From Actinoallomurus soli (GTDB lineage Bacteria > Actinomycetota > Actinomycetes > Streptosporangiales > Streptosporangiaceae): a DNA stretch of 64,000 bases. A program made the position numbers and the translations under genes. The stretch is taken from contig NZ_JAMXMV010000011.1 in NCBI RefSeq assembly GCF_024055715.1, positions 247,577-311,576 on the forward strand, given 5' to 3'. A model generated the notes under the pieces. That model had not been told where the DNA came from. It did not search any database and saw nothing but the letters and a program-made list of their open reading frames with translations. Of the stretch, positions 14,401-26,400 are shown piece by piece; the stretch's first letter is position 1; the number at the start of each line of letters is the position of its first letter.

Positions 14401-17400
14401 AAGGTCACGACGCCCTGCTCCAGCACGCGCGCCGGCGTCGGACCGCTCGACGTGGGGCCGCCCTCCTCGGAGACCGGCAGCACGAACACCCGGGCGGTCT
14501 CTCCCGGCAGCGAGATCGGCGGCGGGTTACGCCGGCCCGCGCGGACCCGCCCCTGCCTGCCCGAGTGCTGGAGCTCGAACTTGATCTCCAGATCCCGCGA
14601 CACCTCGAACTCGTGCGTCGGCCCGTCGAACTCCATGAGCTGCGGCAGGTTGGTCAGGACGCTCAGCGCGTCACTCGCACCGGCACTCCGCTGGTACTCC
14701 AAGCCCATGACGGCGCTCTTGAGCACCTGGTAGAGGCCCCGCACCTTGACACCCAGCGCGATCTTCCGCGAGTGGGAGACGGACATGCCCGCGCTGCTCA
14801 TGCCCATCACCAGATTGACGATCCGGTAGTCCTCCGCGCTGCCGAGGTATTTCGGGGCGCTGCCGTTCCCGCGCGCCGTGACCGTGATCTTCATCGAGTC
14901 GACGTCCCAGTCGACCCCCAGGCCGCCACGCCGCTTCTTCAGCGTGAAGACCATGCCATCCTGGTGGATCTGGTCGAAGTGCGAGCTCAAACCCCGGTCG
15001 GAGGCGAACTTCTCGATCTGCCGCCGGATGTCGGCGAGGCTGTCGAGCTTGTTCCCGTGGCCGAACCGGGAGTAGTCGGCGAACGGATGGTCGGCCCGTG
15101 CGGGCAGGAACCCGTGCGCGCGCGCCACCGTCTTGATCGCGTTCTGGACCCGCTGGATGGTGCCCTCGGACCAGAAGGGCAGGCCCGTCCCGACGCCCTT
15201 GGCGTCCTTCAGCCACGGCGGCGGCGCCGGGTGATCGGCCGGGTCCGCCGGCACCTCGCGCTTGCCGAGGCGGCGGATGTCGCCCTCGGCGTACGGCCGG
15301 GTGCCGCCCGTCTGCGCACCCTTCAGCGCCTCCGCGTCGACCGGCAGACCGTGCTCGTACGCCATCGGCTCCGGGATCCGGAGGACCGCCTCGCTGTCGA
15401 TCGCCGGAGTGGTCGCGGTCTGGGCGCTGCCGCGGACGCTGACCGTGACCCGGTGCCGGAACGACATCGCGTACGCGCCGGTGTAACCGACGTAGCGCGG
15501 CACCACGACGTACAGCCCGACCTTGCCCGCCGAGATGGAGTCCACGTTCGACGACGTGTACGACAGGTTGAAGGACACGCCCATGCCGGCGTCGTGGTTG
15601 TGGAACGGCTGCAGGCCGAAGTCGAGGCTCGGGAACGTCAGCGTGCTGCTGTTCGTGATGCTGTGGCCGCCGCTGGAGCCGGAGATCAGGGTCCGGACGT
15701 TCTCGATGTTGGAGTCTTTGCTGGTGGTGCCGACCCGAGCCGCGCCGGCCAGCAGCTCGGACCGGACCGACACCGTCGCGACCGGCCGCCCGTACTCGTT
15801 GTGCAGGTCGAACTGGTACCCGCCGTCGGCGTTGTTGACGGCCGCGTCCAGATGCATGTTGAGGTTCCACAGCTTCTGGAGCAGCTCCTTGTGGATCTGG
15901 CCGCCCGCCGGCATCTCCAGGCCGTGCCGCCGCAGCTCCGCCACCGTCGCGTCGAACACCCTGGGAAGGTTCGACAGGCCGGAGGCGAAGAAGAACGCCG
16001 GCAGCCGCCCCGCCTTGACCCCGTCGCCGACCGCGGTGACCTGGGCCGGCGCGGTTCCGAGATAGTTGTCGGGGAACCAGAGGAGCAGTTTCTCGTCGGT
16101 CGGGTCGTCGACCCGGTGCACCGGGAGCGTGTCCCAGTCCCCGCCGGACCCCTTGCGGACCTGGAACGACCAGTGCCCGGTGTAGGCGAGCAGCGTATGA
16201 CCACCGCCGGCGACCTCGACGTGACCGCCCTCCGCGTCGGCGATATGGGTCAGCGACCGGTTGGACTGGTTCGCGGTGCCGGACAGCGACGCGCCCACCC
16301 GGACGACCTGCAGCGCGAAGGGCGTCGCACCGATCCCGAACGACAGCGAGATCGCCCCGCGCGTCGCACCCGTCTGCCCGGAGACGCTCTGGGTGTGCGC
16401 ACCGGTCGCGAACACCGAATTCACCGTGCCACCGGCCGTGTGCTCACCCTCGACCGGCGGCAGCTCCGACACCGTCCGCGTCGAACCACCCGGGTTCTCC
16501 ACCTTCTGCGGATCGGTCGCGTCAAGCCGGACCAGCACCTCGGCGTCACCCATCGGCACCTGCAGGCCGTGGAGCAGATGCGGGAAGTTCGCCAGCAGCC
16601 GCTGCGGGAGGAGGTCGACGTCCTCCTGCGTGTACCGCGCCCCGATCCGGTCCAGCTCCTGCCGGATGCGAGCGACGACCGTCACGATCTGCGGCAGATC
16701 CTCGCGCGGAACACCGGCCCGGACGACCATCGGGTCCACGGCGACCGGGGCCGTCTCCGCCGACGGCGCCGACACCGGCTCCGGCGACTCCGGCGGTTCC
16801 GTCGACGCGGGTGCTCCCGGAGGAGCCGGCGGCGCCTCGCTCTCGGCCTCGACTTCGGCGTCCGGGGGGAACGGCAGGGGATCCGGTTCCGACTCCACCC
16901 GGGGCTCCGTGACGGCGCGGGACTCCGTCGCGAGCTCGCCGCCGCTCGACGTGAGCAGCCCCGAGGTGAGCGGCAGGCCCTCCCGGTCTCCCGGGATGAA
17001 CATCCGGAACCACGCGTCCCGGCCGGGTTCGTCCGACCCGGTGTCCCCGGAGGGGCGGGAGAGCAGGTCGCCGGTCCGCCGGTCGAGCACCGCCTCGTAC
17101 GGGGTCGCCACCACCGGCCCGTTCAGTGCCCGCGACACGGGCTCGGCGACGCTCGCGCCGTTGGTCATCGCCAGGAGCGGGTGCAGGCCGGGCGCCAGGC
17201 TCTCGACGACCTTCGCCATCGCGTAGGCCTTGAGGTCCTGCTCGCGGGCCGTGGCCCGGCCGTCCTGGGCGTCACCGATGATGAGGACCATCCCCTCGGG
17301 AACGACCTCGCTGAGCCGGGCGAGCGTCTCGGGGGCCCGTGGCAGGGCGGGCTCGGCCCGGCCGGGCAGCCACAGCGCCACCGTCCGGTCCCCGGCCTTG

Positions 17401-20400
17401 CCCCACTGGGTCTTGGCGACCATCTCGGCCGCCGCCTCCTCGCGCGACACGAGGTCGCGCGCGAGGTCCTCGCCGGCGGTGTGACCGGAACGGGCGATCT
17501 CAGCGGCGACCAGCTCCCGCCAGATGCGCGGTGCCCGTTCCAGGGACGAACCGCCGAGCGCCGTGCGGACGATGGCGTCGGTCTCCCGCCGGAGCTGCTC
17601 CTGGCGGACACTGGACAGCAGGCCGAGCGTCGCGCGGGCCCGGCCCAGGTCGAAGCGGGCGGCACTGGCCATCTCGTCGAGGAAGCGCGACTCGGGGAGG
17701 CGCGGCCGGCCGAGGACGTCGGCCGCGAGGTCGGCGGCGGCCCGGTGACCGGCCCAGGCGATCTCCGCCTCCGTCACCAGCAGAAGCCGGTGGAGGCCAC
17801 GCGCCTCCGCGCTCTCGTCGTCCAGGGTGAGCCCGGTGAGTTGCCGGATGATGCCCCTGGCCTCGTGGCGGATCCGCGGGTGGTCCTCCTCCGCCAGGTC
17901 CCGCAGCGAGTCGATCGTGGTCCGGGCGACATTCTCCCGGGCCTCGTCGATGAAGGCCCTCGGTACGAGCGGCTCGTCGAGGTCGTGCATCAGGCTCCGG
18001 GCGAGCGCCTCACCGGCCTCCGTGTCCCGGCGGGCGATCTCGGCCGCCACCAGCAGCCCCGCCTGGTCCACCCGCGTGGCCTCGTCACCGGGGTCCTGCA
18101 GCGAGGGCACCCGGCCGCTCAGGTCGCCCACGAACATCGCGGCCTGCCCCATCACCTCGGCGCGGCGCTGCTCCGGCAGCCCGGCCAGGACCTGCCGCGC
18201 CCGGCCGAGCGGGGTCGAGGGCACGATCTCCCCCGCGCCGACCGCCCGCCGGGCCCGTTGGCGCTGCGCGGCGACCAGGTCGCGGGCGAGGTGCTCACCG
18301 GCCTCCGAACCCGACCGGGCGATCTCGGCCGCGACGCGCAGCCCGGCCCAGTCCTCCCAGTGCACCCGGCCGCCGGGGTCCTGCGGCGAGGGCACCCGGC
18401 CGCTCAGGTCGCCCACGAACATCGCGGCCTGCGCCATGACCTCGGCGCGGCGCTGCTCCGGCAGCCCGGCCAGGACCTGCCGCGCCCGGCCGAGCGCGGT
18501 GGTGGGCGCGGGCGAGGTGACGGGCTCCGGATGCGCCGGGGTCGTCTCGGTCCCCCGCTCCACGTCCGGGGTGACCGCGGGAGCGGTGACGGCCTCCTCG
18601 GCCGCGGGAGGAGCGACCGTCTCCTCGTGCGCGGGAGGCGTGAGCGTCTCCTCGTGCGCGGGAGGCGTGAGCGTCTCCTCGGGCGCGGGAGCGGTGACCG
18701 TCTCCTCGTGCGCCGGAGGGGTGACCGTCTCCTCGGGCGCGGTCCTCTCGGCCGGCGGGACGGTGGCCGGCGGTCCGGCCTCGTTCCCGGCCTGCTCGGT
18801 CGCCGGAACGGTGACCGAGGGGTCGGTCTCGTCGCCGGTCTCCTGAGGCGCGGATGGGCGCTCGGTCACGGAGGCGTCCGCCTCGGTGACCGAGGAGGAC
18901 GCCGGCCGCACCGGCTGCTGGAGCATCGTGACGGTGCCGTCACCGGAGCGCGATTCGAGCAGCCCGCCGGTGCCGCCCGCCGACGGCGCGCGGCCGCCGC
19001 CCTCGGTCCGCGTGTCGGTGACCTGTCCGAGGGTGACGACCTTGGCCCTGGAGAACGGCTCGGGGGGCCGCACCCTCGCAGGCCCGCGTTCCTGCCGCAG
19101 CCGCCGGGACTCGGCACGGACGTCGTTGTCCAGCCCCGGGATGCCCGCGCCCCTGCCGTCACCCCGGCCGAGCACGTGGCCGGTGCCCGCGAACGGATCC
19201 CTCGGCCGGGGCGGCTCGGCGACCACCGGATCGGTGAAGATCTTGTTCAGGCCCGCGAGGTGAACGTTCGCGTCGTCGTTCCCGCCGAGTCTCCGGCCGG
19301 GTGAGGAGAATGCGCCGGTCTCCGGCGTCTGCTCGCGCGTGTACAGGTCGGCGAACGTCATGGCGTTGCCGGCCCCGTAGCCCTTGCGGGTCCCGGCCGC
19401 CGGGCGCGCGGTCGTGCCGGACGACTCGCCCTCGTGGACCGGCGTGGCCTCGCCGGACCGGACCTCCTCATGCGCCGTCAGGCCCTCACCGGGCGACTCG
19501 ACGTCGCGGGCGGGCACGACCCGGCCGGTGCGCAGCCGGTATCCCGGGCCCGCCAGCGGGTTCTTCGGCCCGGCCTGCCGCGGGCTCTCGTCCGAGGCGG
19601 TGAGCGTGTCCCGGTGCGCGGCCGCCCACGCCGCACGGGCGCCCCTCGCGAACCCGGGGATCCCCGCGCCCTCGCCCGCACCCAGCTCACCGCGGAAGAA
19701 CCGGTGCCCGCCGGCCGGGTCGGTCCAGCTCACCAGCGGTCCCCGGCCGATCTCGGCGGGTACCTGGGGCGACGACGAAAGACCACCGTCGTCGGTGGGG
19801 ATGGGGGGCGGCGCGAGCCCACCGTCGCCGACCGGCCCCTCGGACCCCGAGGGGATTCCGACCGGCGGCCCGTACGTCCCCACACCGCCGGGTGCGGCGC
19901 CGCCCGTGTTGAAGTAGGGCGCGTCCGGATACTCCGACGCCGGTACGTCCCAGGTCAGCGTCTCCTGTGCGGGGAACTCCTCCGTACGGCCGTCGGGGTG
20001 GACGACCCGCCAGACGCTGGGCCGGCCGTCGGCCTGCGGCGCGAGGTGGAAGTGCCCCGACGCCGTCACCGCGACGGCGTGGGTCACCCGGTGCATGACC
20101 ATGCCGGTCTCGTGGGCCGTCGAGCCGAGATCGTCCTGGCCCGTCCGCACGGGCGTGCAGACCAGGATCACGTTGTCGGTGTAGCCCAGGCTCGCGAACC
20201 ACCGCGCCGCCGCCTTGATGAGGTCCGCGCGCCGCGCCAGGTCGACGCCGTGGCCCGCGGTGAACGCGGTCCCCGCCGTGTTCGTGAGCGGCAGGGTGAA
20301 CCGCGCTCCCCGCAGCCGCCCCTCCGACCAGCGCCAGACGATGCCGGTCATCTCGCGCAGCCCGCCGTAGAACGGCGCGCGCAGGGACCAGTCGAACGAC

Positions 20401-23400
20401 GGGAAGAGGTGCACCCCGACGAGGTCCCCACCGGAGTCCGTGAAGCGCCGCCCCGGCGCCTCGCCCTGCACGGCGGTGAAGATCCGCCTGCGCGAGGCCG
20501 GCGACCACGGCGCCCGCGTCGTCAGGTCCCGCTCGCCGGCGCCTTGGGCCGGGGCGGGAGCCGGTTCGTCGTACTCCAGCAGGTGAGGCGGTGTCAGGTC
20601 GGCGAGCAGCTCCCGGTCGCCGGTGCGCTCGCGCGGGCGGAACTCCTCGTCGAACCAGGCGTACAGGTCCGCCGCCTCGCCGGCCAGCACCTCCTTGGGC
20701 ACCCTGGAGCGGAGGTCACCGCCGAGCCCCGCCCAGCGCCATGCCCGCAGCACGTCGAACAGCGGCTGCGACGTGGCCGTGCCCCAGGAGATCGCCGCCT
20801 GGAGGAACAACCGTTGGTGGTCCGGTCCAAAACCGAGACGCCCGTACACGCGCAGCAGCCACTCGGTCTGGTCGGGCGGCAGCAGATGCACCTGGTAGCC
20901 GCGAACGTCGCGCATCTCGGTGCGCCACTCGTCGCTCCGCTGCTCCCGGGAGTGCGGGACGTCCTGCCACAGCTCGGTCAGGGCCGCGTGATGGTAGTGG
21001 ACCGCCTCGTACATCCCGGTCATGACGTCCTGGAGGTTCCACTCCGAGTCCTCGCCGAGCAGCCGCTCCAGCTCCGCGCCCGAGGCCACGCGGAATCCGC
21101 GGGCGGCGGCGTCGGCCCCCATGCGGCGGGCGAGCGTGACGTACAGGCGGCGGGCGGCGTCGCTAGCGGCGTGGAACACCTCCAGATCCGACCCCAGCAC
21201 CCGCCCGGAGGCACGCTCGTAGACGTTGCGCGCCGGGGCCCACGCGGGAGAGTCGTAGACATGCCCGAGCCTGACCGGCGGTTCGGGGAGGTTGTCGGCG
21301 TCCTCCGGACGCGTCAGATCCGCCGGGAGGTGATCGGTGGTCGCGGGCCGGGCCTGCGGGGCGCTCGTCCACTGCGGCCAGTCGTGCGGCGGAGCCGACA
21401 CCGGTGCGGGCTCTTCCAGCGCCGCCGTCTCGGACGGCACGGTCGCCTCGCCCGGCGTCGCGGACAGGGAGGTACGGGCGAGCGCCTCGGCGAGTTCGTC
21501 CACCGAGGGCTCCCGGCCGTCCTCCTCCGGCGGGAACAGTCTCCGGGCCAGCTCCTCGTACCGCTCGCCGAGCAGGTCACGGAGCGACCCGTCGAGGTCG
21601 GCGTAGCGCGTGAGAGTGCCGCGCCTCGGGCTGGCGCCGCCGAGCTCGGTCCCCAGCCGGAGTGCCGCCTCCTCGGCCGGTGTGCCCGCGCTCCGTAGCT
21701 CCTCCAGGACGCGTGCCGCGTGCCGGGCGTACCGGAGTTCCCGCATCGCCACGGCGTGCTCGACGAGAGTCCCGGTCCGCTCGCGCATGTTCGCGTCGGC
21801 CTGTGCCAGATTGCGCGCGTTGTAGTGCAGGGGATGCGACTCGGCGTGCGCCTCCGTGATCACCGCGACGGCCCGGCCGATCGGATTCGAGAGCCCCGCG
21901 GAGAACCACCAGGAGGCCGGGGCCTTGTCGAACTCCTCCCACAGGGCCCTCTGAACGTCGTCCAGCGCGCCGGTCAGGAAGAGATTGCGGTCGTTGCCGG
22001 GTTCGACGCCGATGGCGGCGAGCCACTCGCCGGCGGTCAGCGGCCCGCGACCGAGCGCCGTGTCCAGGACCATCCACTGCGGACGGCCCTCCGCGTCATG
22101 GGCCCACACCACCGCGGCGATGTGGTACTGCCAGGGAACCCGCGCCGGGTCGAGGGAGCCCGGCAGGTCACCGGAGCTCAGCCCCAGCCCCCACCCGTCG
22201 GTGCCGGCGGCGGTGACCGCGATCTTGCCGACGGGCGCGCCCCACTGCAGGAGCCGCAGCGTGATCAGATGGGCCCGGATGAAGCAGCCGTCGGCGACGT
22301 GGTCGTTCGGCATCCGGACGGCGCCGAGCTCGTGGTGCTGGAAGCTCAGCTCGCTCAGCAGGTCGTACCACCGCGCGACCTGCGCGTACGACACCGGGTC
22401 GGGCCGGGTCTCACCGAACAGGTTGTGGGCGGCGGCCAGCGGCCAGATCTCGTTCCAGCGGTGCCAGGGAACGCCGTCGTGCTCCCGGTCCCACAGGTCG
22501 TTCAGATGCCGCTCGATGGACGCGCCGTAGCGGGCCTGATAGGCCTCCTGAACGGCCCACGCCTGGGGCAGGTCCTCCCCGAGGAGACGCAGCAGGGCGA
22601 ACGCGCCCTCCGCGTCCTCATGCTCCACCAGCACCGTGTGCAGGTTCTCGGCGAAGGCCTGGACCTGCGGCAGTGCGGACGGCGCCGCCTTCGGCGCGAC
22701 CGCGACCGGACCGGGCGGCGGAGCTCCCAAAGTGAACTCCGAGACCAGGCCGATCATCCGGAGGACGTCCTCGACCAGCGTCTCCGGCGCGCGCCCCTCC
22801 GCGACCGCGTCGTCCATCGCCTCGGCCAGTGAGGCTCCCTCGGTTCGCGCCTGGAACGCGGCGTCCAGGGACTCGGCCGTCCGGCCGTCCGCGAGCGAGC
22901 GGCGCAGGCGAAGCTGCTCCACCACCGCGGACTGGTCGACCGGGTCGCCGCTCAGCAGCGAGACGAGGCGATCGGCGTACTCTCCCTCGGACGGGCCGGT
23001 CGAGGCGACGGGCCCGGTCCGGGCCGGCTCGGTGGCGGGCGGGGCGGAGAGCGGTGCGCCGTGGTCCGCGAGCGGGATCCAGACGGCCGGGCCTTCCTCC
23101 GCTCCCGCCGGTGTCAGGTGGATGCCCGACGGCCCGCCGACGAGCGTGTACGGCGTGACCTCGAAGCCCGGTGTGCCGAGGACGTCGCGCAGCTGGTCCT
23201 CGTTGGCCACCTGGCCGACCCATCCGCTGTCGCCCCGCAGCAACGCGCCCGTCGGAGCGTGGAAGAAGTCGTCGCCGAACCGGAGCCAGCCGTCCGGAGA
23301 GAGCATCCGGCCGTCCGGGAGCCGGATCCGGCCCGTGTCGCCGACCTCGTAACGGAGCGGCGCGGACCGGGACTCGAGCACACGCTCGTACGTGAACCAC

Positions 23401-26400
23401 CGCTCCGCGGACTTGCCCCTGCCCGCCGGGGCCGGGGCGGGCACTTCGGTGAGACCACCCTCACGTGGCCCCTCGACCGTGAACTCCCGGCCGATCGGCC
23501 AGCCCGCCCGCAGCGGATCGACCCCGGTGTCCCGCGACCCGCCGCGGAGACCGCCCGCCGGCCCGCCGAACCGGCCATCGGGCGCGAACCCGGTCCGTGA
23601 GAGGAGGCGCGGCTTGCCCAACTTCTCGTGAAGGAGCAGGTGGGGAGCCTGCAACGCCATCTTCGCCCGCGCGTCGGTGATACCGGTGAGGGGGGTGAAC
23701 GCGGCCTGGATCCATTCGTAGAAGTCCCCGGCCTCGCTGTTCAGCGCCCACCGCGCCCTCACGGTGCCGAATCCGGCGCGCTCCCAGGCGAGCACGATGT
23801 CGTACAGCGGTTCCCCCAGCGGCACCCGCCAGGCGATCATCGCCGCGAGGATCCCCCGGCCGAGATCGGACTCCGGCATCGAACCCGGGTGGGCGGACAC
23901 CAGACTCCGGTACGCGGAGAACAGCTTTTCGACGTGGCCGAGCGGCGCGTCGCCCAGACGGTAGCCGCGCACCTGCTGCATCTGCGCGCGCCACGACGCT
24001 TCACGGGGCGCGGACCCCTCGGCGAGGTTCGGCGGAGCCTGCCGTTGCACCGCGGCGGCGAAGGCGGCCATCGTCTCGGGCACGCGCCAGTCCGGGGCGA
24101 TCAGGAGGGCTTCGAGTTCCGCCCGCGAGCCGACCGGTCGCCCTTCCGTCGCGAACCACGACGCGGTGTCCTCCCCCCGCGTGGCCGACAGGTCCCCGCT
24201 CAGCATCCGTACGGCGCTGCGAGCGGCGCTGTACGCGGCCGCGCGCCCCGCCAGGATCGAGGCCAGGGCCTTCTCGTGGCCTTCGCGCAGAACGGCCCAG
24301 CCCGCGTGGCGATAGGCCACGCCGAAGAGGACGGGTGGTGGGGAGGTCAGCGGGTCCGCGGGTGGTGGGGCGGTCAGCGGGTCGGCGGGCGGGCGGGGCT
24401 GCTGCGACGACGCCGGGCCCGCCTCACTCTGACGGGCGTGTCCGGCCGGCGGCTGGAGGCCGGTCGGCCGGCCGGCCATCGCACCCGGCGCTTCCGCAGG
24501 CCCGGCCGCCCCGGGTCGAGGGCCGCCACCGGCCCGAGCGACCGTCCACGCCGGCAGCGCGGACACGACCTTGAAACCGACCGGGGGGAGGAAGCGGTAC
24601 AGCTCCTCCACCGTGGTCTTCTGCAGGTACCCCGGGACGGTCCCCTGCCGGAGGTTCGGCCGCCCGGGCTCGCCTTCCGGGTAGACCCAATGGCTCAGGA
24701 CCTCCTGGCGGCCCTGGGCGTCGCGGGTGCCGAGCGCCAGCGCGACGTGAGTCAGAGGGCCGTACACCACGAGATGCCCGGCCGGGACCTCCGGCGTCAT
24801 CAGGCCGGTCCGGGGATCGACCTGATGCGTCGTGAGATCGCCGGCGATCATCGACCGCGCGAACGCCTCGGCGTACGCGTAGTCCGCCTCCCACATCGCG
24901 CGGGAAGGCGACACCACGGCCGCCTGCGTACGGAAGACCTCGGCCGTCACCCGGGTGGCCTCCTGGTGGATCCCCACCAGCCAGGCCTTGTCGACGGCCC
25001 CGGACCGGTGGGCCGTGAACAGCAACGCCTCCCAGCAGTTCATCGCGCTCTGCGCCGACGGCATGGGGCCCTCATCGCGGAGCCATTTGGCGAAGTCGTT
25101 CGCGCCGCGCGGCGTCGTCGTGGCGAGCGCGAAGCCGTCCTTCGCGGAGAACGACGAGGACACCCACTTGTAGAAGCCGACGGATATCAGCCCGGCCTGC
25201 AGGACGCGGTGCGTCCAGAACCGCACGACCGCCGGATCGAACGCGTAGGCGTTCGCCGCCGGACCACGCGAAGCCTGACCCCGCTCCTCTTCCGTCACAC
25301 CGGCGGTGATCCGTCCGGCCCGGACCGGCGGTGACCATCCGGCCTGTGACCTCGCGCCCCGCTCGGGCGCCGTCTCGGATCCCCGCGTGCGCCGGGCCGG
25401 GGGCCGGGGCCCGTCGTCCTCATCGGCGGGCCGCTTCGATCCCGAACCGCCCGGTGCGGAGGGGGCGGGGTACGACGAGCCGGCGTCCCGATCGCCGAGG
25501 ACCTCGTAGATCGAGGAGGCCGCGACGGTGTCCGCGGCGCCGCTCTGCTCGGTGGTCACCACCATCGCGAAGGCCGGCGCGCCGGACGCCTTCAGCGGGT
25601 GGTCCACGAGAAGGGCGGTGGCGTCCACCGCCTCGATGATCTCCAGGTACCGCGCGGGCATCTCCTGGGCGGGGTCGAACGGGCCGCCCGCCATGAGCCC
25701 GTCGTACCCGACCGCCGAACGCGGCTCCGTACGCCGGACCCCGTCGCTTCCCACGACGGTCAGCGTCGCCAGGCGGCGGAACAACGACTCCGCGTCCAGG
25801 TTCTCGTCCGGCAGCCCACCGCCGTGCGACGACTCATGCGCGAGCACGATCAGGAGGTCCCGCATGCCCCAGTGCCGGGCGTCCGGACGCGTCAGCTTCA
25901 GGTCCGGCGCGTCCGCGGTGCGTCCGGGGCGTATCTCGACGGCCTCGCCGTGACCGGGGTCGACGACCAGCTTCACCGCCATGAACAGCTGGTCACCCGA
26001 CCGCGGAAGCCTGTATCCCCGGTTCACGTGCTTGTCGTACAGACGGTTCAAAGACGCCTGCAGAGCCCGGACGTCGGCCTCGGTCACCCCGAACATGGGC
26101 TTGACCGGCAGCGTGACGACGCGGACGCGGACCCAGGTGCCGTTCTCCGCCTGGATGCGCTGCACGTTGACCCGGATCAGCGTCTCCCACGAGGAGGTCT
26201 TCCCGGCCTTGCCCGCGAAGAAGCTCACCTTCGGGTCGTAGCGCTCGGTCGCGACCTTGGCCACCGGCGCGTCGAACCGCCGATCCAGCCACTGCTCCGG
26301 ACTCGCCGGCCGCTCGACCTTCGCGCCCGGCTCCCGCACCGGATTCGGTGTGCCGTTCCGGGGGTCGGCGTTCGTACGGGTCACCGGCCACGCCGGCGCC

